From Rossellomorea aquimaris (GTDB lineage Bacteria > Bacillota > Bacilli > Bacillales > Bacillaceae_B), in assembly GCF_000935355.1 (NCBI RefSeq), contig NZ_JXZC01000011.1, positions 1 to 64,000 of the forward strand: a DNA stretch of 64,000 bases, written 5' to 3'. Below, one piece after another: positions 54,382 through 63,420 of the stretch. The translations under genes and the position numbers were made by a program. Numbering within the stretch: the first letter of the stretch is position 1; the number at the start of each line of letters is the position of its first letter. The notes under the pieces were generated by a model. The model was not told where the DNA came from. It made no database searches and saw only the letters and a list, made by a program, of their open reading frames with translations.

Positions 54382-55164
54382 CTATTGATTTTTCATCCAT
54401 GTACATAGCATGGAGACGATTTGTTGGTTCTTTCGAGGAGGGAAGTAATGCGTAAATTCTTTAAAGTAGTGGGACGACACAGATTTATTCAGATCATTCA
54501 GCCTTTTTTCTAATCTATATGCATGCTCCACAGAAACGTTCTGATCCTTTTCACCGTGAATGATCAATACGGGAGCTTCAAGGTTTTCTAATTCGTAAAG
54601 GGGCGTACGCCATTCATATCTCTCCGGAACTTTATTGGGACTTCCCCCTATGACTCTTTTCATCATCCTCCTGAGATCCTTCCGTTCGTCATATGTCAAG
54701 AACATATCCGAAACCCCTCCCCATGTAACAACAGAGGTGATGTCCCTGCGCTCGATGCCTGTCAGTAACGCCATAACCCCTCCACGGGAAAAGCCAAACA
54801 CATGGATCCGGTCATGGACCACCCTGTGATAGTGTTTGAGCAATTCAACACCGGAAATGGCGTCTTCACGATCATCTCCCGCAAAATCCTCATTTCCCTC
54901 CCCTCCGAGATTTCCTCTGTAATAAGGGGCAAAAACAATGAAACCGTGAGAAGCGAATTGAGCGATTCTCGCCGGCCGGACCATCCCGACTCCTTTGATC
55001 CCCCCTCTTAAATAGAGGAAACCATCATACTTTCCTCCCCCGACAGGTTCAGCCATTAAGCCCTTCACACGGAGGCCACCGGATAGATAGGTGATTTCAT
55101 ATAGTTCCACATGTGGATTAGGTGAAGGAAACAATGTTTTCTTCACAATCGTTCCGTTTTTCAT
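54382..55164 (-). CDS. ytmA: Alpha/beta hydrolase, S9-type (YtmA)
   Basis: A 260-residue prolyl oligopeptidase-like serine hydrolase. LRGGIKGVGMVRPARIAQFASHGF includes the oxyanion region, GFSRGGVMALL is the nucleophile elbow, IIHGEKDQNVS carries the acid Asp, and HYFPPRKN the catalytic His. There is no propeller domain and no signal peptide. Substrate unknown. First gene of ytmA-ytmB. Confidence 0.88.
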   Translation of the reverse strand: MKNGTIVKKTLFPSPNPHVELYEITYLSGGLRVKGLMAEPVGGGKYDGFLYLRGGIKGVGMVRPARIAQFASHGFIVFAPYYRGNLGGEGNEDFAGDDREDAISGVELLKHYHRVVHDRIHVFGFSRGGVMALLTGIERRDITSVVTWGGVSDMFLTYDERKDLRRMMKRVIGGSPNKVPERYEWRTPLYELENLEAPVLIIHGEKDQNVSVEHAYRLEKRLNDLNKSVSSHYFKEFTHYFPPRKNQQIVSMLCTWMKNQ

Positions 55165-55386
55165 ATTCTCTTCCTTTCAAAACGTGCATTGGGTATTCAC
55201 ACATTTTTTATACTCTACATAGAATATTTTAGCAAATCTCATCATCAACAGGTGATACGGGACGCAGCCTTTATGACCATCCTACCCTTCTTATATATAA
55301 AGATAAACAAGGCAAAGAGAGATAGATGCACTCATCCCCCATTCTATCGTTAAACAAGTTTCACAAGCTAAAAGGAGGAATATCGA

Positions 55387-56388
55387 ATGAAAAAATGGCT
55401 TCGAAGTGGCTTTGCCGTGTTGCTCATGGTCATGTTAACAATCGGGTTAACAGCATGTGGAGAAAAAGAAGAAGTCGTACAAAAGGTTCGTGTAGCAGAG
55501 GTTACCCGCTCGATTTTCTATGCCCCTGAATATGTCGCAATCGAAAAAGGATTCTTTAAAGAAGAAGGACTGGACATTGAACTGACAACAACGTGGGGTG
55601 GAGATAAAACGATGACCACCTTACTATCCGGCGGTGCTGATATCGCCCTGGTCGGTTCAGAAACCTCCATCTACGTCCACGCACAAGGTTCGAATGATCC
55701 GGTCATCAATTTTGCTCAATTAACCCAAACCGACGGAACGTTTCTCGTCTCCCGTGAAAAAGTGGAAAACTTTGAATGGGATCAATTAAAAGGTTCCACC
55801 TTCCTTGGACAGCGTAAAGGCGGCATGCCGCAAATGGTAGGGGAATTTGTGCTGAAGCAGAACGGCATCGACCCGCAAAACGATCTGAACCTGATCCAAA
55901 ACATTGATTTCGCGAATATCGCCAGTGCTTTTGCTTCTGGTACCGGGGACTATGTACAGCTATTCGAACCAACGGCGTCCATTTTTGAACAAGAAGGAAA
56001 AGGGCATATCGTGGCTTCCTTTGGAACTGAATCAGGGCACGTTCCCTATACAACGTTCATGGCCAAAGACAGCTATATGAAAGAAAACAAAGAAACGGTT
56101 GAAAAATTCACGAAAGCATTATTCAAAGCCCAGCAATGGGTGGAGGAAAATAGTGCAGCAGACATTGCCAAGGTGATTGAGCCCTATTTTGAAGACACTG
56201 AGCCTGCACTGATTGAAACGGTTGTCGATCGCTATAAATCACAAGGATCCTTTGCGACAGATCCAATCCTTGACGAAGAAGAGTGGAACAATCTCCAAAA
56301 CATCATGGATGAAGCGGGAGAGCTTCCAGAGTCTGTTGATCATGAAACGTTAGTGAATACGTCTATCGCTGAAAAAGCAGCAAAGTAG
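55387..56388 (+). CDS. ytlA: ABC transporter substrate-binding lipoprotein (YtlA, NMT1/SsuA type)
   Basis: A 333-residue lipoprotein (LTACGEK, Cys24) of the NMT1/THI5-like and SsuA family: FYAPEYVAIEKGFFKEEGLDIELTTTWGGDKTMTTLLSGGADIALVG. Members bind sulfonates, nitrate, or thiamine pyrimidine precursors. First gene of ytlA-ytlC-ytlD. No TPP or S-box leader is seen upstream, so the substrate is undetermined. ATG with AAAGGAGG upstream. Confidence 0.9.
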   Translation: MKKWLRSGFAVLLMVMLTIGLTACGEKEEVVQKVRVAEVTRSIFYAPEYVAIEKGFFKEEGLDIELTTTWGGDKTMTTLLSGGADIALVGSETSIYVHAQGSNDPVINFAQLTQTDGTFLVSREKVENFEWDQLKGSTFLGQRKGGMPQMVGEFVLKQNGIDPQNDLNLIQNIDFANIASAFASGTGDYVQLFEPTASIFEQEGKGHIVASFGTESGHVPYTTFMAKDSYMKENKETVEKFTKALFKAQQWVEENSAADIAKVIEPYFEDTEPALIETVVDRYKSQGSFATDPILDEEEWNNLQNIMDEAGELPESVDHETLVNTSIAEKAAK

Positions 56389-56459
56389 CAACAAGTATGG
56401 GGCTGACTTCACATGTCAGCCCTTCACTTATAGAAAAAGAAAATGGAGGCTGAAATGCA

Positions 56460-57236
56460 GTGAACTTTCTATCGTTAGAATCCATCCATCATACCTACTT
56501 TTCGCCAAAAACGGCCACCCATGCCCTCTCAAACATTTCATTGGATGTAAAAGAAGGTGAGTTTGTGTCGTTTATCGGTCCGAGTGGATGCGGGAAAACC
56601 ACTTTACTCTCCATTATTGCAGGACTCATACAGCCGACCGAAGGAACGATTTTATTAAATAATCAACCTATCCGAAGAATGAGAAAGAAGCTCGGCTACA
56701 TGCTCCAACAGGATTATCTGTTTCCGTGGAAAACCATAGAAGAGAATATATTTTTAGGGCTGACCATTATGGGGACCCTGACAGAAGAAAAGAGGAAAGA
56801 AGCACGTGATTTATTAATTGAGATGGGGTTAGAGGGGGTAGAAACGTTGTATCCTCGGGAGCTGTCCGGGGGAATGCGACAAAGAGTCGCGCTGATTCGT
56901 ACACTGATCACAGAACCTCAACTACTCCTTTTGGATGAACCATTCTCTGCCCTTGATTATCAAACCAAATTGAAGCTTGAGGACTTGGTGTTTTCCACAT
57001 TAAAGTCCTTTGGAAAAACAGCCATTCTTGTCACTCATGATATCGGGGAAGCCATCTCCATGAGTGACCGCATCATTCTATTCGGATCCAAGCCAGGACG
57101 TATTCACACCATATTCGAGGTCCCGACACCGTTAACAGAATTAATGCCTTTTGAAGTCAGGAATCACGAAGAATTCCCGGCATTTTTCCAAACCATCTGG
57201 AAGGAGCTTGAAAAACTTGAATCACGAGTCGATTAA
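56460..57236 (+). CDS. ytlC: ABC transporter ATPase (YtlC)
   Basis: A 258-residue nucleotide-binding subunit. Walker [11 protein letters not shown] loop [12 protein letters not shown], signature LSGGMRQR, Walker [12 protein letters not shown] and the H loop VTHDIGEA are all intact. It belongs to the SsuB/TauB/NrtD class. Start is GTG, with GGAGG 10 nt upstream. It should energise YtlD for the ligand delivered by YtlA. Confidence 0.93.
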   Translation: MNFLSLESIHHTYFSPKTATHALSNISLDVKEGEFVSFIGPSGCGKTTLLSIIAGLIQPTEGTILLNNQPIRRMRKKLGYMLQQDYLFPWKTIEENIFLGLTIMGTLTEEKRKEARDLLIEMGLEGVETLYPRELSGGMRQRVALIRTLITEPQLLLLDEPFSALDYQTKLKLEDLVFSTLKSFGKTAILVTHDIGEAISMSDRIILFGSKPGRIHTIFEVPTPLTELMPFEVRNHEEFPAFFQTIWKELEKLESRVD

Positions 57237-58017
57237 ACAAAAACACTTGGAATACATTCAATCACTCAAGAAAGAGCAGCGATGGGTCTGGTTTTATCAA
57301 GCTCTTATTTTCCTTGTATTCTTCTCTCTCTGGGAGCTCGCGAGCCGGAACAGCTGGGTTGATCCCCTCATTTTCAGCTCACCCTCAAAAATATATGAGC
57401 TGTTTCTCATAAAACTCGGGGACGGAAGCCTTCTGGCCAATCTTTCTGTCACACTCTTTGAAACCATCATCGGATTCATTCTCGGGACCTTACTTGGGAC
57501 CCTTTTAGCCGCTTTATTATGGTGGTCACCATTTCTTTCTAAAGTATTGGACCCTTATCTTGTGATCCTGAATGCCATGCCGAAAGTAGCTCTCGGACCG
57601 ATACTAATCGTGGGGTTGGGGCCGGGCTTCACTTCCATCATAGCCATGGGTACCGTCATTTCCGTCATTATCACCACGATTGTTGTATACACTTCCTTCA
57701 GGGAAGTTGACCCGAATTATTTAAAGGTGATGCAGACCTTCGGAGCAAGAAGGGGGCAAATGTTTAAAGAAGTCATTCTCCCTTCCTCATTCCCGACCAT
57801 CATCTCGACACTGAAGGTAAACGTGGGCTTATCATGGGTCGGGGTCATCGTGGGAGAATTCCTTGTCTCTGCCAAGGGGCTTGGATATATGATCATTTAT
57901 GGATTCCAAGTCTTTAATTTCACCCTTGTCCTCTTATCCCTGCTTGTCATTGCCGTATTCGCCACCATTATGTATAAGCTGGTCGAGCAGCTCGAAAAGA
58001 AGTTGATCAAGTCATAA
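57217..58017 (+). CDS. ytlD: ABC transporter permease (YtlD)
   Basis: A permease of the SsuC/TauC class of about 266 residues with six membrane segments and the EAA loop [30 protein letters not shown] that docks on the ATPase. I favour a TTG start at 57217 (LNHESIKQ) inside the end of ytlC, with GGAG upstream; the reading frame is open from 57151. It overlaps ytlC, so translation is coupled, and its end overlaps the convergent ytkD by 11 bp. Confidence 0.9.
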   Translation: MNHESIKQKHLEYIQSLKKEQRWVWFYQALIFLVFFSLWELASRNSWVDPLIFSSPSKIYELFLIKLGDGSLLANLSVTLFETIIGFILGTLLGTLLAALLWWSPFLSKVLDPYLVILNAMPKVALGPILIVGLGPGFTSIIAMGTVISVIITTIVVYTSFREVDPNYLKVMQTFGARRGQMFKEVILPSSFPTIISTLKVNVGLSWVGVIVGEFLVSAKGLGYMIIYGFQVFNFTLVLLSLLVIAVFATIMYKLVEQLEKKLIKS

Positions 58018-58480
58018 GGTTAAGATCCTTTATTCTTTTGAGAGCCAGGTCAACCACTTGATCTTTCATGATAAAGCTAAAGGAAGGATCGTCATGAATG
58101 CTGGAGAAATTACCGCTCCAAAGGACGGCCCCTTCTGTTTCCAGATAATCATCTTTTTTAATGAGCTCTTCGGCTTGAGAAAAGAAAATGGTTTTGATAA
58201 ATGGCGAGTGATCATATACCTTATATTCCCCTATAAATAAAGGGTGGTTGATCACTCCCCCTGTCTCTTCATATGTTTCACGTACTGCAGCTTCTTCAAG
58301 GGTTTCTCCTCTTTCCCGCTTTCCTCCCGGGAACTCCATCCCTCTTTTTTTATGCCGTGTCAACAACCATGCCTCTTTGTAGCGGCATAGGACTAACACA
58401 TGATATGATTCTTGTTGAAACCTTCCCTTTTCAAAGGATAATTCCACCCGCTTCCCATTTTCATCGATAAATTGTTCCAT
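58007..58480 (-). CDS. ytkD: Nudix hydrolase YtkD
   Basis: A 157-residue Nudix enzyme. The full box [24 protein letters not shown] provides the Glu residues for metal binding. In B. subtilis YtkD acts on 8-oxo-dGTP and other nucleoside triphosphates and has RNA pyrophosphohydrolase activity. ATG with GAGGTGAAG upstream. Monocistronic and convergent with ytlD. Confidence 0.9.
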   Translation of the reverse strand: MEQFIDENGKRVELSFEKGRFQQESYHVLVLCRYKEAWLLTRHKKRGMEFPGGKRERGETLEEAAVRETYEETGGVINHPLFIGEYKVYDHSPFIKTIFFSQAEELIKKDDYLETEGAVLWSGNFSSIHDDPSFSFIMKDQVVDLALKRIKDLNLMT

Positions 58481-58526
58481 CTGACTTCACCTCATCCGTA
58501 CACACTTTCTTTCATCTAACCACAAA

Positions 58527-58571
58527 TAAAAAGCATTGGTCCACAGATATCTCTCCTGAACCAACACTTTT
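58527..58571 (-). terminator. Probable terminator of the 112-residue gene
   Basis: AGTGTTGGTTCA pairs with TGGACCAATGCT with wobble pairs, followed by TTTTTATTT on the minus strand. Confidence 0.65.
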
Positions 58572-58576
58572 ATTTC

Positions 58577-58915
58577 TTATTGAGGATCCTCATGTGGTTG
58601 AGTATTTAAGATCCCCATACTCTCAATAAATTTCTTGGCTTCGTCATCGCCCAATTTATGAATCATTTCATACACAAGATGCAGGTTTTCATCGTACGCA
58701 TCATTCTGACGATCATAATGATACTGAATATAGGGTACGTGAGCCCGGTAGAAATTCTGCCAATCGACTGAGTGATTGGAATCGAACACTTCCCGGAGCT
58801 GGGTGATTTCTTCATCCGTTGCCGATATCTTAAAGTTCCAGGGTGAATCCGTCGAGCTTCTTGATATTTCACCGGTGGCCACTTCAATATAGTAGTCATG
58901 TCGTTCTTCGTTCAT
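58577..58915 (-). CDS. Unrecognised 112-residue protein
   Basis: Soluble acidic protein: MNEERHDYYIEVATGEISRS, then ATDEEITQLREVFDSNHSVDWQNFYRAHVPYIQYHYDRQND and a helical end KLGDDEAKKFIESMGIL. The pattern suggests two or three helices after a beta start. No family recalled with confidence. Single-gene unit with its own terminator, next to the holin-like gene. Confidence 0.75.
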   Translation of the reverse strand: MNEERHDYYIEVATGEISRSSTDSPWNFKISATDEEITQLREVFDSNHSVDWQNFYRAHVPYIQYHYDRQNDAYDENLHLVYEMIHKLGDDEAKKFIESMGILNTQPHEDPQ

Positions 58916-58971
58916 CTTCCCACTCCTTCACTGTACTTACCCTTCATTTTCCTCAATTGACGAAATTCTAT

Positions 58972-59361
58972 TCACTTCGATTTCTTCTTCAGCACTTCTA
59001 CGGCCTTCCGCAGAAACTCCGGCACGGGGACTCCCGCTCTCCCGACATTCTCGATGATTGAAATCATTTCATTGCATAAATAAAAAATAATCGTCGCATT
59101 ACGAATAAAGTGCTGATTTGTTAGTATAGTATCAATAAGGTGGGCAACCGTGACAAGTGCGAATATCAGCACTTTCCGGCCAATCCCTTTCAAACCGAAT
59201 TTGCTTGATAACTTTCCTTCGATCCCACTTGCAATCATCCCGGTGAAATAATCCAGTATCACGGCAATTAACAATATAGTCAACAGTGAATTCCATTCTC
59301 CAAATAAATTTAGAATCATTGCACCCAGGCCCGATCCAACGAACAGCATACTTTTTTCCAA
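58972..59361 (-). CDS. ytkC: Phage holin-family (holin 4/BhlA-UviB type) protein YtkC
   Basis: A ~129-residue membrane protein with the toxin secretion/phage lysis holin domain: SLLTILLIAVILDYFTGMIASGIEGKLSSKFGLKGIGRKVLIFALV and three hydrophobic helices. B. subtilis has ytkC at this place, outside any prophage. I prefer the TTG at 59361, with AAAGGAG 9 nt upstream, over the ATG touching that site at 59370. No lysin gene is next to it, so this is a chromosomal holin-like gene rather than phage. Confidence 0.82.
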   Translation of the reverse strand: MEKSMLFVGSGLGAMILNLFGEWNSLLTILLIAVILDYFTGMIASGIEGKLSSKFGLKGIGRKVLIFALVTVAHLIDTILTNQHFIRNATIIFYLCNEMISIIENVGRAGVPVPEFLRKAVEVLKKKSK

Positions 59362-59590
59362 ATAAAGCATCTCCTTTTTCTAATGGTTGGCTTTGTAACA
59401 TGCGAATGGGTAACCAGGACTTTACCGTCTTTTAAAGCACCTTTTGCCCAAAAGTGAGTAAAGACCGTTTTACATCACATGGTTAATAAGTCTTATAAAG
59501 GGTAAAGACAAATAAGAGTTGTCCTAGCATAATATGTAGAGTAATTCATAAACGTTCATGTTAAAATGAAACGAAAGGGAGGTGAAGCGC

Positions 59591-59836
59591 ATGAAGTTGA
59601 TCGAAGAGATTTATGAAATGTACCGTGGAAGGATCAAAGGTACCGACGAAGACTTAGACCTCATTGCCCTTACAATCTTAGAAGACACCTCCAGGAACGA
59701 GCTCCTGGAACTTATTCAAGAAATGGAAACAGAAGAACTACAATACTTCTTCCGCTTATACATATTCGAAACACTAAAAGAAAAATGGTCCAACAGCGAA
59801 GAGCGAGTGAGACTGGAAAAAAAGAGCCTGCACTAA
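59591..59836 (+). CDS. Small DUF6154-like protein
   Basis: An 81-residue acidic helical protein, MKLIEEIYEMYRGRIKGTDEDLDLIALTILEDTSRNELLELIQEM and ELQYFFRLYIFETLKEKW. It resembles the short Bacillus DUF6154 family. ATG at 59591 has GGGAGGTG 6 nt upstream. Function unknown. It is followed immediately by structured repeats. Confidence 0.75.
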   Translation: MKLIEEIYEMYRGRIKGTDEDLDLIALTILEDTSRNELLELIQEMETEELQYFFRLYIFETLKEKWSNSEERVRLEKKSLH

Positions 59837-59841
59837 AAGAA

Positions 59842-59962
59842 AAGCGGAGGCGGCTTGAACAGAGGCGACAAGCATAAGGCGAGTACACCGGAAAGGCGCC
59901 TTTTGCCTTTTTGGTGTACTTGACTTATGACCTCGAGCCTCTAGCCGCCGGAGCTGGACAAA
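59842..59962 (+). repeat. Copy B of ~120-bp covarying hairpin repeat
   Basis: One long interrupted hairpin: GGCGGCT/AGCCGCC, AGAGGC/GCCTCT, ATAAG/CTTAT, AGTACACC/GGTGTACT, AAAGGC/GCCTTT. Conserved unpaired blocks are GACAAGC and GACCTCGA. Directly followed after 5 nt by copy C in the same orientation. Confidence 0.9.
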
Positions 59963-59967
59963 TCGAA

Positions 59968-60085
59968 AAGCGGAGGCGGCTTGAACAGGCCCGACAAGCA
60001 TTTCTGGGGAATCCCTAAAGGCGTTCTTTGCCTTTGGGGATTTTTCAGAAATGACCTCGAGGGCCTAGCCGCCGGAGCTGGACAA
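59968..60085 (+). repeat. Copy C of ~120-bp covarying hairpin repeat
   Basis: Same frame as copy B but different arms: GGCGGCT/AGCCGCC kept, AGGCCC/GGGCCT in place of AGAGGC/GCCTCT, ATTTCTG/CAGAAAT in place of ATAAG/CTTAT, AATCCC/GGGATT, AAAGGC/GCCTTT. Paired changes show the structure is conserved over the sequence. Confidence 0.9.
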
Positions 60086-60090
60086 ATCGA

Positions 60091-60135
60091 ATAGCGGAGG
60101 CGGCTTGAACAGAGATGACAAGCATTTCCGGGAAA
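60091..60135 (+). repeat. Truncated copy D of the hairpin repeat
   Basis: Only the 5' arm (AGCGGAGGCGGCTTGAACAG to GACAAGCATTT) is present; the 3' arm is missing and a terminator follows. Confidence 0.75.
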
Positions 60136-60146
60136 ACTTCCCACAA

Positions 60147-60190
60147 TAAAAAAGCCTGGTTCCGGACATTCCCGGAACCAGGCTTTTTTT
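60147..60190. terminator. Strong bidirectional terminator
   Basis: AAAAAAGCCTGGTTCC / GGAACCAGGCTTTTTT, 16 perfect pairs, after the DUF6154-like gene and its repeats. Confidence 0.85.
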
Positions 60191-60249
60191 ATTTTCATCC
60201 CCTCGCATCAAGGACATGTCCTTTATAGATGCGGCGCAGGCTGACGCAC

Positions 60250-60365
60250 CTACATTTCCTTCATCACTACCGCAGCTTAAGCCGTTTGTGCCGCCATCTG
60301 ACTTTTTATTCAAGCGTCTGTTGAAGCTCTCCAACTTGTTTACCCATCATTGAAGTCACATCCAT
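60250..60365 (-). pseudogene. Possible remnant of a YjfB-type small gene
   Basis: On the minus strand ATG at 60365 has AGGGGG 8 nt upstream and encodes MDVTSMMGKQVGELQQTLE before TAA. In the next frame the sequence continues as IKSQMAAQTA, stop, AAVVMKEM, stop, which looks like the second half of a YjfB/putative motility protein (about 60 residues, starting MDV/MDI). So one frameshift and one nonsense change are implied. Weak call: the sequence is short. Confidence 0.35.
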
Positions 60366-60543
60366 GGTAACATCCCCCTCGTTTTGTTTTTCGAAGCTTG
60401 TACATACTAATAAAAAATGAAATGGACCTTTGAGGATACCGAAGATAACTAAAACGGCGTATTCACGTCATAAAAATGTTGATTTTCGTCCATGAACATC
60501 CCCATCTTATATGGTAAAATAGTGAAAAAAAGGGGGTTGCATA

Positions 60544-60717
60544 ATGTCAGTAACTCTTGTCCTGATCATTGCCGTTGCTATATGTATCTTAGTGATTTTC
60601 GTGAGTGCCCTTACGACTTCCAAAGCATATACAGCGGTTAAACATACAGTAGATCCACTTGAAGATAATCCTCACTTGGAGAAGATGAAGCCAGAAGATG
60701 AAAATCAAGACAAATAA
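60544..60717 (+). CDS. ytzI: YtzI-like small membrane protein
   Basis: A 57-residue protein with one N-terminal transmembrane helix (MSVTLVLIIAVAICILVIFV) and a charged tail containing TTSKAYTAVKHTVDPLEDNP, the conserved part of the YtzI family. ATG has GGGGG 7 nt upstream. Function unknown. Convergent with luxS, as in B. subtilis. Confidence 0.85.
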   Translation: MSVTLVLIIAVAICILVIFVSALTTSKAYTAVKHTVDPLEDNPHLEKMKPEDENQDK

Positions 60718-60753
60718 TAAATCCACCGTCCTATGCTGACGGTGGATTTATTT
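60717..60753. terminator. Bidirectional terminator of ytzI and luxS
   Basis: AAATCCACCGTC / GACGGTGGATTT stem with an 8-nt loop and T run. Confidence 0.85.
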
Positions 60754-60757
60754 CTAT

Positions 60758-61231
60758 TTATGCAAAAACCTGCTTTAGATCTTCATTGCTTTGGCTAAGC
60801 CAGAATCTCATTAACTTCTTTGCTCCTTCTAAATCATGGAGCTTCGCCTGGCCGCATTGCTTTTCATTGGCTGCCGGAATTTCCTCTATCTCGACCGCTT
60901 CTTTCATCGTATCATTTAAGAGGTCGATGATTTCTTCCACTTTAGGCTCTCCGCTGACGACTAGATAGTAGCCTGTCTGGCATCCCATAGGAGAAATATC
61001 AATTATATCGAAATGAGCAAACGGCTCTGCATATTTACGGATGGTGAAGGCTAATAAATGCTCAAGTGTATGAATGGAGTCAGGCTTCATCGCTTGTTTA
61101 TTTGGCTGGCAGAAACGAATATCAAACTTGTTGATAAGTCCATCGCTACCTACCTTATGGACACCACAATGTCTCACATATGGTGCTTTCACTGCATTAT
61201 GATCTAATTCAAAGCTTTCTACTGAAGGCAT
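60758..61231 (-). CDS. luxS: S-ribosylhomocysteine lyase LuxS
   Basis: Splits S-ribosylhomocysteine to homocysteine and the autoinducer-2 precursor, as part of SAM recycling. 157 residues. Metal ligands are in HTLEHLLA (two His) and the Cys in [23 protein letters not shown] holds the catalytic Cys. ATG at 61231 ([14 protein letters not shown]) has GGGAGTG 6 nt upstream. Single gene. Confidence 0.97.
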   Translation of the reverse strand: MPSVESFELDHNAVKAPYVRHCGVHKVGSDGLINKFDIRFCQPNKQAMKPDSIHTLEHLLAFTIRKYAEPFAHFDIIDISPMGCQTGYYLVVSGEPKVEEIIDLLNDTMKEAVEIEEIPAANEKQCGQAKLHDLEGAKKLMRFWLSQSNEDLKQVFA

Positions 61232-61461
61232 TAAAATCACTCCCATTTAGTTTCTAGTTATAGTATAACGTAAATTCATAGTTATTTCATCAACTTAATC
61301 TGAATTAAAAACAAATACCCGTATTTTCTAATTGGAAATCAGTCATGATAACCTTTTTAAAAACGGAAGAAAAACCGATTGTGGGGAACAGTCAGTCAAA
61401 AACATTTTAATCCCCTATACAGTTCTGATATAGTAAAAGAAAATCAATCAGGAGACGTGTT

Positions 61462-61707
61462 ATGAAAAGGTTCTTGTTATTTGTATTCAAGGTGTACCAA
61501 CGGGTCATCTCTCCTCTCAAGCCTCCCACTTGCCGGTTTTATCCAACCTGTTCCCATTATGGCGTACAGGCAGTGAGTCGGTTCGGTGCATTACGTGGAG
61601 GATGGTTAACATTAAAGCGGATTTTGAAATGCCACCCTTTTCATCCTGGTGGAATTGATCACGTGCCAGAAAAATGGCCATCTAAAAAAATGAGTGATTC
61701 AGACTAG
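61462..61707 (+). CDS. yidD: Membrane protein insertion efficiency factor YidD (YtjA)
   Basis: An 81-residue protein with the YidD signature: amphipathic N-terminal helix [22 protein letters not shown], then [46 protein letters not shown] with its conserved cysteines. It helps YidC/SpoIIIJ-type insertion at the membrane. ATG has AGGAGACG upstream. Normal length. Confidence 0.94.
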   Translation: MKRFLLFVFKVYQRVISPLKPPTCRFYPTCSHYGVQAVSRFGALRGGWLTLKRILKCHPFHPGGIDHVPEKWPSKKMSDSD

Positions 61708-61755
61708 CTCCATATCGGGAGGTAGTCTTTTTTTTAAAAAAACTAACCATATATC

Positions 61756-61784
61756 TTGCTTATTCCCCATAACGGTAGTAAAAT
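61756..61784 (+). promoter_or_regulatory. Promoter of the zinc-binding lipoprotein gene
   Basis: TTGCTT (61756-61761), a 17-bp spacer, and TAAAAT (61779-61784). The Zur box follows directly. Confidence 0.7.
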
Positions 61785-61796
61785 AACCTTTGTGCT

Positions 61797-61817
61797 AAAT
61801 CGTAATCATTACAGTTA
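61797..61817 (+). promoter_or_regulatory. Zur box
   Basis: AAATCGTAATCATTACAGTT closely follows the Bacillus Zur consensus TCGTAATNATTACGA (TCGTAATCATTACAG here). It covers the expected transcription start, so zinc-loaded Zur would repress. Confidence 0.88.
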
Positions 61818-61848
61818 TCAAACTATTACACTTAAAGGAGGATTCCTC

Positions 61849-62865
61849 TTGAACTATATTCGTATGAGTTTATTTTTATTATTGATTTTAGTATTGTCCG
61901 CTTGCGGAACCTCTTCTGAGCAGGAAGAGGCTGGAAAGAAAGATAAATTGGAAGTGTACACTACTGTGTATCCACTGGAGGATTTCACGAAAAAAATCGG
62001 TGGGGAACATGTGGATGTGGAAAGCATTTACCCTCCAGGTGCCGATGAGCATACGTTTGAGCCTTCTCAGAAAGATATGATTAAAATGGCTGATGGAGAT
62101 GTTTTCTTCTACATCGGAATGGGACTTGAAGGATTCGTTGACGGATCGAAATCGATTCTGGAGAACGAAGATGTAGTCGTCGTGCCGACCAGTGAACACG
62201 TAGAATTAAATCATGAAGAAGATCATAGTGATGAAAGTGCTGAAGAACATCAAGAGCATGAAGAAGATGTAAATAATGAAGATGATCACGCAGATGAACA
62301 TTCAGATGAGCATGGTGAAGAGCATGCGGATGAGCACAACCATGACGTTGATCCTCATCTTTGGTTAGACCCTGTGTACTCTAAGGAAATGGCGAAAACC
62401 ATTGCAGATACACTTTCAGAAGAAATGCCGGAACATAAGGAAGATTTCCAAGCGAACCTCGATGCATTAACGAAAGATTTAGATGCCCTGGACGCTGAAT
62501 TTAAAGACATGGCAGACAATGCGCCAAAGAAAACCTTCTACGTTTCTCATGCCGCTTATAGCTATTGGGAAAAACGCTACGGATTGCACCAGGAAGCCAT
62601 CGCCGGATTGAATACGGCTGATGAGCCATCGCAGCAAGAACTTAAGAAGATCATTGAAAAAGGCAAAGAAGATAATGTTCAATACATCCTCTTTGAACAA
62701 AATGTCTCTTCCCGTCTAACAGAAGTCGTACAAAACGAATTGGGTGCAAAAGCCCTGACCCTTCATAATCTTTCTGTTCTTACGGAAGAAGACAGAAAGA
62801 ATGATGAAGACTATTTTTCACTTATGGAGAAGAACATCGAGACATTGAAACAGGCACTACAATAG
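61849..62865 (+). CDS. znuA: Zinc ABC transporter substrate-binding lipoprotein (ZnuA/AdcA)
   Basis: A 338-residue lipoprotein (LSACGTSS, Cys19) of the cluster 9 metal-binding family. YPLEDFTKKIGGEHVDVESIYPPGADEHTFEPS carries the first His ligand, a His/Asp/Glu-rich loop follows (about residues 120-165, typical of zinc binders), then VDPHLWLDP and SHAAYSYWEKRYGL supply further ligands. Start is TTG with AAAGGAGG 7 nt upstream. The ATPase and permease genes are not next to it, so it is an orphan subunit. Zur-controlled. Confidence 0.93.
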   Translation: MNYIRMSLFLLLILVLSACGTSSEQEEAGKKDKLEVYTTVYPLEDFTKKIGGEHVDVESIYPPGADEHTFEPSQKDMIKMADGDVFFYIGMGLEGFVDGSKSILENEDVVVVPTSEHVELNHEEDHSDESAEEHQEHEEDVNNEDDHADEHSDEHGEEHADEHNHDVDPHLWLDPVYSKEMAKTIADTLSEEMPEHKEDFQANLDALTKDLDALDAEFKDMADNAPKKTFYVSHAAYSYWEKRYGLHQEAIAGLNTADEPSQQELKKIIEKGKEDNVQYILFEQNVSSRLTEVVQNELGAKALTLHNLSVLTEEDRKNDEDYFSLMEKNIETLKQALQ

Positions 62866-62874
62866 ACCTTTTTG

Positions 62875-62906
62875 AAAGAGAGCAGCTGCTTAGCTGCTCT
62901 TTTTTA
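62875..62906 (+). terminator. Terminator of znuA
   Basis: AAAGAGAGCAGC / GCTGCTCTTTTTT with a 6-nt loop and T run. Confidence 0.85.
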
Positions 62907-63017
62907 AATATTTTCGATTAAAAACTCCTTATAAAAAGATACTTTTCAAGAAAAATCATAAAATTATCAAGCATCCTATCAACTTTTGACGGTTTTAAGA
63001 CTCTCTGAGTGGACAGA

Positions 63018-63122
63018 TTTCCATTTTATTTTCAAATCCGGTCAACTTCTTTTCAATTTTCAGAATTTATTTTCAAAATTGAGACATTTATTTTCAAAAT
63101 TTCCATTTTATTTTCAAATCCA
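63018..63122. repeat. 20-21 bp period array, TTTATTTTCAAAT core
   Basis: Five units with the C of TTTTCAA at 63033, 63054, 63074, 63095 and 63115 (spacing 21, 20, 21, 20). Lies in the 515-bp gap between znuA and the oxidase gene; no reading frame or promoter is seen in it. Confidence 0.85.
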
Positions 63123-63188
63123 ATTCTTATGCATTAAATATTATAGATTCCCAGGGCGCTAAGCCGCATTTGATCTTAAAGTTTCTGC

Positions 63189-63300
63189 TATATTATCGAC
63201 TTTGGACCGTATATTATCGACTTTCACCCTTATATTATCGACTCCGACTTTCACCCACATATCATCCCGACTCTCCCTATTAAATTATCAACTTTCAAAA
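63189..63300. repeat. 21-bp period array, TATATTATCGACTTT core
   Basis: Three clean units with the C of ATTATCGAC at 63197, 63218 and 63239 (21, 21), then two decayed units (near 63266 and 63289). A second array with a different sequence in the same gap as the TTTTCAAA array. 63301-63410 shows nothing else that I recognise. Confidence 0.8.
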
Positions 63301-63420
63301 ATCGACATTCTCCTGCAGCATTCTAGATCATCAATCAAACCTCTACAAAAAATCATGAATATTATTTTCCATTAAGTGGACAATAAGGAAATGTTAAAGA
63401 CTAGTAAGGGAGACATGAGA

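Noticed and set aside
58972-59361. Prophage remnant, because of a holin-family gene
   Set aside because: No lysin, integrase, structural genes or attachment repeats nearby, and B. subtilis has the same gene in the same chromosomal neighbourhood.
59774-60334. Minus-strand frames of 75-89 codons (LVQAASAFR and PPPLFDLSSSGG types)
   Set aside because: They are antisense translations of the ~120-bp hairpin repeats and lack ribosome sites.
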